From Compostibacter hankyongensis (GTDB lineage Bacteria; Bacteroidota; Bacteroidia; Chitinophagales; Chitinophagaceae): DNA of 64,000 nucleotides. Of the stretch, positions 58,537-64,000 are shown in pieces (the first letter of the stretch is position 1; each line of letters starts with the position of its first letter). The translations under genes were made by a program, and so were the position numbers. The stretch spans positions 372,001-436,000 of the forward strand of contig NZ_BAABFN010000001.1 in the NCBI RefSeq assembly GCF_039541075.1. Reading direction: 5' to 3'. Below the pieces are notes generated by a model. The model did no database searches, was not told the origin of the DNA, and saw only the letters and a list, made by a program, of their open reading frames with translations.

Positions 58537-59622
58537 ATGCACAATAAAAGGTTTGTAAGCCTCGTGACCCGCTGCCTTTCCGGAAACATTACCCGGGAAG
58601 AGCAGGAAGAGCTGAATGAGGAGTTGCAGGCTTCGACGGCAGCGCGGGAAAAATTTGAGCTGTTGCGGCGGTTCTGGCAACACCGCCCTGATGGAATGGG
58701 CGGCGTAGATCCGTCCGCGGCTTACCGTTTGGTACAGGAACGTCTGAGCCATGAGCCGGCCCGCGGTAAACGCCGGCCCCGGTTTCGCAGGCAGGCGTTT
58801 TTGGCCGCCGCTGTCCTGCTTTTGCTGATCCTGGCGGGAGCATTGCTTTACCGGTACAAACCCTTTTCCCGGGACAGCGAGACCGTAAAATGGATTACGC
58901 TCTCCACCCCCAGAAAAGAAAAGCGGCATATTGTGCTGGAAGACGGTACGGGGATCTGGCTCAATGTGGACAGCAGGCTGCGCTATCCGGAAAGATTCGG
59001 GAAGCATACGCGGGAAGTATACCTCAGCGGCGAGGCTTTTTTTGAAGTGAAAAAGGCGGCTGCACATCCTTTTGTGATTCACGCCAATGATCTTGACATC
59101 AAGGTGCTGGGTACCGCTTTCGACGTAAAATCATATCCCGGAGACCCTACTTACGAAACTACGCTGCTGAAGGGGGCCATAGAGGTCAGCCTTCGGAGCA
59201 ATCCTTCAAAAAAAATCCGGATGAAGCCCAATGAAAAGCTGGTATGGCGTAACCAGCGGGCTACAGACAGCCTTGCCCTGATGCATAAGGAAAAAGAAAA
59301 AGCTGCCTCGCCGGACTGGCACCAGCTGCCCAGGGTAAGCATCGGCGAGCCGTTGTATCTCCCCGGTGAGGACAGTTCCGCTGTGGCGGAAAATGCCTGG
59401 GTGGAAAATAAGCTGGTATTCCGTGATGAAAGCTTTGAAGTGCTGGCCGTTCAGCTGGAGCGCTGGTATGACGTTCATATCCGTTTCAAACGGGAGGCTC
59501 CGCGATACTACCGGTTCTCCGGTATTTTTACCCGTGAAACCGTTGAGCAGGCGTTGGAAGCCCTTCAGATGACCGAGTCTTTTCATTACCGTATAAAAGG
59601 TAACGATATCACGATCTTTTAA
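58537..59622 (+). CDS. FecR anti-sigma factor (FecR + DUF4974), locus 2
   Basis: 361 residues from the ATG at 58537 (MHNKRFVSLVTRCLSGNITR). Membrane helix near residues 88-104 (AFLAAAVLLLLILAGALLY), then the FecR domain (HIVLEDGTGIWLNVDSRLRY, GEAFFEVKKAAAHPFVIH, VLGTAFDVKSYPGDP) and DUF4974 (FEVLAVQLERWYDVHIRF, TVEQALEALQMTESFHYRI). A longer open frame overlapping the sigma gene exists, but this start gives a normal cytosolic N-terminus. Confidence 0.94.
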   Translation: MHNKRFVSLVTRCLSGNITREEQEELNEELQASTAAREKFELLRRFWQHRPDGMGGVDPSAAYRLVQERLSHEPARGKRRPRFRRQAFLAAAVLLLLILAGALLYRYKPFSRDSETVKWITLSTPRKEKRHIVLEDGTGIWLNVDSRLRYPERFGKHTREVYLSGEAFFEVKKAAAHPFVIHANDLDIKVLGTAFDVKSYPGDPTYETTLLKGAIEVSLRSNPSKKIRMKPNEKLVWRNQRATDSLALMHKEKEKAASPDWHQLPRVSIGEPLYLPGEDSSAVAENAWVENKLVFRDESFEVLAVQLERWYDVHIRFKREAPRYYRFSGIFTRETVEQALEALQMTESFHYRIKGNDITIF

Positions 59623-59672
59623 ACCCAATAAAACATTTTATGGATACTTCCTGAAGGAGGTTTACAACAAGA

Positions 59673-59701
59673 GGGCGGGAAGTGTTGACGCACTCCCGCC
59701 C
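59673..59701 (+). other. Hairpin between fecR and susC, locus 2
   Basis: GGGCGGGAAGTG and CACTCCCGCCC pair over 11 bases with one bulged A. No T tract follows. Matches in place the hairpin at 45657-45687 of locus 1, though the sequences differ. Confidence 0.45.
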
Positions 59702-59773
59702 GACAGGTCAACAGGAATGCTCTCCTTGGTACGGCGCGGCATTCCCATTGTATCACCCGCATTGATCAAAACT

Positions 59774-62700
59774 ATGAAAAAATTCGATCCTCCAAGCGTG
59801 GGCTGTCCTTCGCGGCCCCTTCTCAAGTGCTTGCTCATTATGAAATTATCCGTCTTTCTGCTGCTATGGGGTTGTTTCCAGGCGTCGGCCGCCACCGGCT
59901 ATTCGCAGGAAAGGGTTACGCTTAATCTGAAAAATGCAGGCTTGAAAAAGGTACTGCATATGATCGAACAGCAGACGGATTACCGGTTTATTTTCAGCGA
60001 CCGGAAGCTCCCCACCGGCCTGAAGGTAAATGTGGAAGTGAGCAACGCTCCCCTTCCACGGGTACTGGATACCCTCCTGGCGTCCGTCAACCAGCGATAC
60101 CGCATGCTGGGAGATAATCTCGTCGTGATTATGCCCGACGGGACAAATGCTGCGGTACAGCAGATCTCCGGCCGCGTGATAGATAAGGCAAGCGGCGCTC
60201 CGCTGGTCGGGGTATCCGTGAATGTAAAGGGGACCAGCCTGGGCACCTCTACGGACGCACAGGGTAATTTTACCCTGGAGGTCCCGGACGATGCAATACT
60301 CCGGATTACCTATATCGGCTACGAGGCCCAGGAAGTAGCGGTGGCGGGCCAGAAAAGCATTACGGTTGTGCTGGCAGCTTCTTCCACCTCGCTTAACCAG
60401 GTAGTGGTCGTCGGGTACGGTACGCAGAAAAAGGCCAACCTTACGGGGGCCGTAGCCCAGATCGATTCCAAGATGCTGGAGAACCGTCCCGTCGCCAATA
60501 TCACCCAGGCCCTCCAAGGGCTGGTGCCCAACCTGAGCGTTAATTTCAATGACGGCCGTCCGGGCAGCCAGGGAAAGATCAACATCCGGGGATATACCTC
60601 GGTCAACAGCGGCTCGCCGCTGGTGCTCATCGACGGCGTACCGGGCGACATCAATCTGATCAACCCTCTGGATGTGGCGTCTATCTCCGTGCTCAAAGAC
60701 GCTTCTTCGGCGGCTATCTACGGCGCCCGTGCGGCATACGGTGTGATCCTGGTAACGACCAAACAGGGGCAGCAGGGTAAGTTGAAGGTCTCTTACAGCA
60801 ATAATTTCTCCTTTGGTACACCGACCACCCCGCATGATTTTATGACCGATGGCTATGCGACGGCCAAGCTGATTGACGAGGCCTTCAGGATCAGCACCGG
60901 TAACAGCTATACCGGCTATACCGACGAGGACTATGCCGAGCTGGAAAAGCGGCAGACGGATCATTCGCTGCCCTCCGTGGTGGTGCAGAACCGGGGCGGC
61001 CGCGACCAGTATGTATGGTACGGCAATACGGACTGGTGGCATTACTTTTTCCGCGAAACCCTGCCATCCATGAGCCATTCCCTGCAGTTTACCGGCGGGT
61101 CCGAGAAGATAGACTTCCTGGTGTCCGGCCGTTATTACCAGCAGCTTGGCATGATGCAGATGAACCGTGATAAATACACGGCCTATAACCTCCGTGCAAA
61201 GATCAACGCACATATCACACCCTGGCTGACCCTTAGCAACAACCTGCAATTTGCCGCCAATACCTATAATTATCCCGGCGACGGTTCCAACGGCGGTCCC
61301 AATACTGCTTTCATCTATCTCGGCGTTCATGCCCTGCCCTCTTATGTTCCGGTGAACCCGGACGGTACCTTTACCTACAGGAGCCAGCTGAACAATTATG
61401 GCATCGCCGACGGCCGCAATGTGCAGCTGCAGTACGGGAAGGCCAAATCACAGGAACAGGAGTTCGATCTTACCAATACGGTGAGCCTGACCTTACAGCC
61501 TACCCCGGAGCTCAGCATAGTAGGCAGCTACAGCTATGACCTGAACCCTTATTCCAATTTTCACCGCAGCACAAAGTCGCCGTGGTCCATCTACCCGGGC
61601 CAGACCGACTATATCGGGGACGACTGGTATTCGGAATCCTCCAGCCAGGACCAATATCACGTCGTCAATGCGTATGCTACCTATACCAAAGACCTGGGTA
61701 AGCATGCGCTGAAGATACTGGGTGGCTACAACCAGGAGCTGAAAAAATACCACACCGTTAACGGAAGGGCCAATAACCTGCTTTCCGAGGACCTTAACGC
61801 GCTGGACCTGGGCACCAGCGACCAGCAGGTAGGCAGCAATTCCGTGGAATGGGCCTTGCTGGGCTTTTTTGGCCGGATCAATTACAGCTATGCCGACAAA
61901 TACCTGCTTGAGCTCAACGGCCGCTACGACGGCAGCTCCCATTTCCCGGAAGGAAGCCGCTTTGGCTTTTTTCCTTCCGTATCGGCGGGCTGGCGCATCA
62001 GCGAAGAGCCGTTCTTCGCACCCCTGAAGCGCGCAGTCTCCGAGCTGAAGCTGCGCGGCTCTTACGGCTCCCTGGGGAACCAATCGCTCAGCGCCAACCT
62101 CAGGAACAGCAACTACCCCTATATTCCCGTTATGAGCACCGGTCTGTCCAGCTGGCTCACCGGCGATAGTAAGACCCAGTACCTCAGGGTAGGCAGTCCC
62201 GTGTCTCCCGAGCTGACCTGGGAGCGGACCACCTCCGCCAACATCGGTATTGACCTGGGCTTTATGAAAAACAGGCTCAACGTGACCTTCGACTGGTACG
62301 ACCGGAAGACGTTGGATATGCTCATTGCCGGAAAAACGCTGCCTGCCGTTTTCGGGGCCGCTTCTCCCAAGCAGAACGCCGGCGATCTGGACAGCAAGGG
62401 CTGGGAACTTTCGGTGCAATGGAACGACGAGCGAACGGTAAGCGACAAGCCCTTTTCCTATAGCATCGGTTTTGTGCTCTCCGATTTCAAGTCCCATATC
62501 ACCCGCTTTGACAACCCGCTGAAGCAGCTGAACAATCATTATGTAGGAGAAAGGATCGGCGATATCTGGGGCTATACGGTGGACGGGTATTTCAAGACCG
62601 ATGAGGAAGCACAGGCCTACGGAGAGGTCGTCAATCAGGACTTTGTCAACAAGGAAAGAGTGCAATCGCCCGGCGACGGCAAGAAGCTGCAGGCCGGGGA

Positions 62701-63331
62701 TATGAAGTTCGTGGACCTGAGCGGAGACAGCATCATCAACAACGGGCAGAACACCCTTGCAGATCACGGCGATATGAAGATCATCGGCAACAGCCTGCCC
62801 CGTTATAACTTCGGTATCACCGCCAGCGCCAGCTGGAACGGCTTTGATCTCTCCGTGTTCTTCCAGGGGGTTGGGCATCAGGACTGGTACCCGGGCAACG
62901 AGACCTATTTCTTCTGGGGACCTTACGGGCGGCCTTATTATTCATTTATTCCCAAAGATATCCAGAAGGACATCTGGAGCCCGGATAACCCTAACGCCTA
63001 TTTTCCGAAGCTAAGGGGATATGTGGCCCTCAACGGCAATACGGAACTCCAGGTGGCCAATACCCGTTATATCCAGAACATCGCCTATATCCGTCTGAAG
63101 AACCTCAGTGTGGGGTATAGCCTGCCGCTGTCGCTTATCCAGCGCTGGAAGATCGACCGGGTACACGTCTACTTCAGCGGGGAGAACCTGTTTACCGCGA
63201 CGGGACTGCATTCCAAATACGTGGATCCGGAACAGGTATCCGCCGATCCCAACGGGAGCAGAGGCGATAACAACGCCCGGAACTACCCCTTTATGAAGAA
63301 CTATTCCTTTGGGCTGGATATTACTTTCTAA
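59774..63331 (+). CDS. SusC/RagA TonB-dependent transporter with STN domain, locus 2
   Basis: 1185 residues from the ATG at 59774 (MKKFDPPSVGCPSRPLLKCL), with a signal sequence MKLSVFLLLWGCFQASA after a short polar N-region, as in locus 1. STN domain (~residues 50-125, LKKVLHMIEQQTDYRFIFSD), CarboxypepD_reg-like (ISGRVIDKASGAPLVGVSV), plug (NIRGYTSVNSGSPLVLIDGV, SVLKDASSAAIYGARAAYGV) and barrel ending YSFGLDITF. SusD follows 22 bases later. Confidence 0.95.
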   Translation: MKKFDPPSVGCPSRPLLKCLLIMKLSVFLLLWGCFQASAATGYSQERVTLNLKNAGLKKVLHMIEQQTDYRFIFSDRKLPTGLKVNVEVSNAPLPRVLDTLLASVNQRYRMLGDNLVVIMPDGTNAAVQQISGRVIDKASGAPLVGVSVNVKGTSLGTSTDAQGNFTLEVPDDAILRITYIGYEAQEVAVAGQKSITVVLAASSTSLNQVVVVGYGTQKKANLTGAVAQIDSKMLENRPVANITQALQGLVPNLSVNFNDGRPGSQGKINIRGYTSVNSGSPLVLIDGVPGDINLINPLDVASISVLKDASSAAIYGARAAYGVILVTTKQGQQGKLKVSYSNNFSFGTPTTPHDFMTDGYATAKLIDEAFRISTGNSYTGYTDEDYAELEKRQTDHSLPSVVVQNRGGRDQYVWYGNTDWWHYFFRETLPSMSHSLQFTGGSEKIDFLVSGRYYQQLGMMQMNRDKYTAYNLRAKINAHITPWLTLSNNLQFAANTYNYPGDGSNGGPNTAFIYLGVHALPSYVPVNPDGTFTYRSQLNNYGIADGRNVQLQYGKAKSQEQEFDLTNTVSLTLQPTPELSIVGSYSYDLNPYSNFHRSTKSPWSIYPGQTDYIGDDWYSESSSQDQYHVVNAYATYTKDLGKHALKILGGYNQELKKYHTVNGRANNLLSEDLNALDLGTSDQQVGSNSVEWALLGFFGRINYSYADKYLLELNGRYDGSSHFPEGSRFGFFPSVSAGWRISEEPFFAPLKRAVSELKLRGSYGSLGNQSLSANLRNSNYPYIPVMSTGLSSWLTGDSKTQYLRVGSPVSPELTWERTTSANIGIDLGFMKNRLNVTFDWYDRKTLDMLIAGKTLPAVFGAASPKQNAGDLDSKGWELSVQWNDERTVSDKPFSYSIGFVLSDFKSHITRFDNPLKQLNNHYVGERIGDIWGYTVDGYFKTDEEAQAYGEVVNQDFVNKERVQSPGDGKKLQAGDMKFVDLSGDSIINNGQNTLADHGDMKIIGNSLPRYNFGITASASWNGFDLSVFFQGVGHQDWYPGNETYFFWGPYGRPYYSFIPKDIQKDIWSPDNPNAYFPKLRGYVALNGNTELQVANTRYIQNIAYIRLKNLSVGYSLPLSLIQRWKIDRVHVYFSGENLFTATGLHSKYVDPEQVSADPNGSRGDNNARNYPFMKNYSFGLDITF

Positions 63332-63353
63332 GGTTCACCAAAAGCGAGAAAAA

Positions 63354-64000
63354 ATGAAAAATATAAAATCCTTTATTGTTGTACTTCCGCTGGTCGCGGC
63401 GCTGCTGGCCTCCTGCAGCAAGAACTTCCTGGACCGGGAACCGCTTTCCCAGCTGTCCCCGGGCAGCAGCTTTAACAGTGAGAACCAGCTGAAGCTGTAT
63501 ACGAATTCGTTTTATGACCTGTTGCCGGCGGCCGGCGATATCTATAACGAGCGATGGGATAATATCGTGGTGAACACGCTCAGCAGCGAGATGACGGGCG
63601 ACCGGATCGTACCCGTTACCGATGCCGGCTGGAGCTCGAGCGATGCCCGTAGCTGGAGCGCGCTGCGGAACATCAATTTCTTCCTGCAGAATTATCAGCT
63701 CGGTGGGCTTCCGGACAATATCACGGCTCCTTATGTCGGCGTTGCCCGGTTTTTTCGTGCCTATTTTTATTTCAATATGGTAGCCCGTTACGGAGATGTG
63801 CCCTGGTATTCCGCTTCCATAGCATCGAACGACTCAGCACTGTTGCAGAAGCCCCGCGACCCGAGGAGCCTTATCATCGACTCGGTGGTGGCGGACCTCG
63901 ATTACGCCGTTGCCCATTTACCATCCGCAGCCTCCACCGAACAGGTCACCAGATGGACGGCCCTGGCCCTGAAGTCCAGGATATGCCTTTTCGAAGGCAC
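63354..64000 (+). CDS. SusD/RagB family lipoprotein, locus 2 (cut by window edge)
   Basis: The frame starts at 63354 (MKNIKSFIVVLPLVAALLASC), a lipoprotein signal with LASC, and stays open through the end of the window; about 215 of perhaps 500-600 residues are visible. The family pattern is present: NFLDREPLSQLSPGSSF, ARFFRAYFYFNMVARYGDVPW and TRWTALALKSRICLFEGT. Partner of the SusC gene just upstream. Confidence 0.93.
   Translation, partial: MKNIKSFIVVLPLVAALLASCSKNFLDREPLSQLSPGSSFNSENQLKLYTNSFYDLLPAAGDIYNERWDNIVVNTLSSEMTGDRIVPVTDAGWSSSDARSWSALRNINFFLQNYQLGGLPDNITAPYVGVARFFRAYFYFNMVARYGDVPWYSASIASNDSALLQKPRDPRSLIIDSVVADLDYAVAHLPSAASTEQVTRWTALALKSRICLFEG

Overview
The window is about 56% GC and comes from a member of the Bacteroidota, probably a Chitinophagaceae-like or Sphingobacteriales-like soil or plant bacterium. 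This rests on SusC/SusD pairs with FecI/FecR regulators, an alternative complex III operon, Bacteroidota-only families (DUF5606, IPExxxVDY, DUF3823, DUF4974), and many promoters with the Bacteroidota -7 box TAnnTTTG instead of a sigma70 -10 box. No rRNA, tRNA, CRISPR array or insertion sequence was found. All calls were made by reading the sequence and translations by eye; no database search was run.

Layout. 1-4.4 kb: the 5' part of uvrB (minus strand), then a GH123/DUF4091 glycosidase and nagA, an amino-sugar pair. 4.5-7.5 kb: a minus-strand operon of apparently exported proteins (NlpC/P60 peptidase, Tat-signalled dipeptide epimerase, secreted chorismate mutase). 7.6-12 kb: DUF5606 protein, M3 oligopeptidase, a SCO1 protein, a barrel-like protein and purN. 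12.3-28.5 kb: a large respiratory operon, actABCDEF (alternative complex III) followed by cytochrome c oxidase subunits II, I, III, III and IV, with heme O synthase, a second SCO1 protein and a DUF420/CtaM-like assembly protein. 28.5-31 kb: a Lon-N-domain protein, two small membrane proteins, and a low-GC MNT-HepT toxin-antitoxin pair. 31-43 kb: uvrC, an ECF sigma with a predicted dual-membrane anti-sigma protein, an Lrp/AsnC regulator, a TonB-dependent siderophore-type receptor, trmB, an alkyltransferase-like protein, an IPExxxVDY protein, a pterin dehydratase, and selD-mnmH for tRNA selenouridine. 43.5-64 kb: two FecI-FecR-SusC-SusD systems separated by an autoregulated-looking TetR gene. 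The first continues into a DUF3823 lipoprotein, a propeller/HEAT/cytochrome c protein and a ceramidase-like hydrolase; the second runs off the window inside susD.

How the parts work together. The respiratory block encodes a whole electron path: quinol to alternative complex III to an A-type oxidase, plus copper and heme maturation. The two FecI-FecR-SusCD units are trans-envelope signalling and uptake systems; both SusC proteins carry the N-terminal STN domain that lets a receptor signal to FecR. The first unit lacks any recognisable glycoside hydrolase and instead carries an exported redox protein and a ceramidase-like enzyme, so its substrate is probably not an ordinary polysaccharide.

A composite intergenic repeat family recurs through the window. 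It has a palindrome CCCCCTRAAGGGGG, GTGAAAGG-like tandem units, and a roughly 53-bp module beginning GAAACGCGnAGCGTT, and it usually abuts stop codons.
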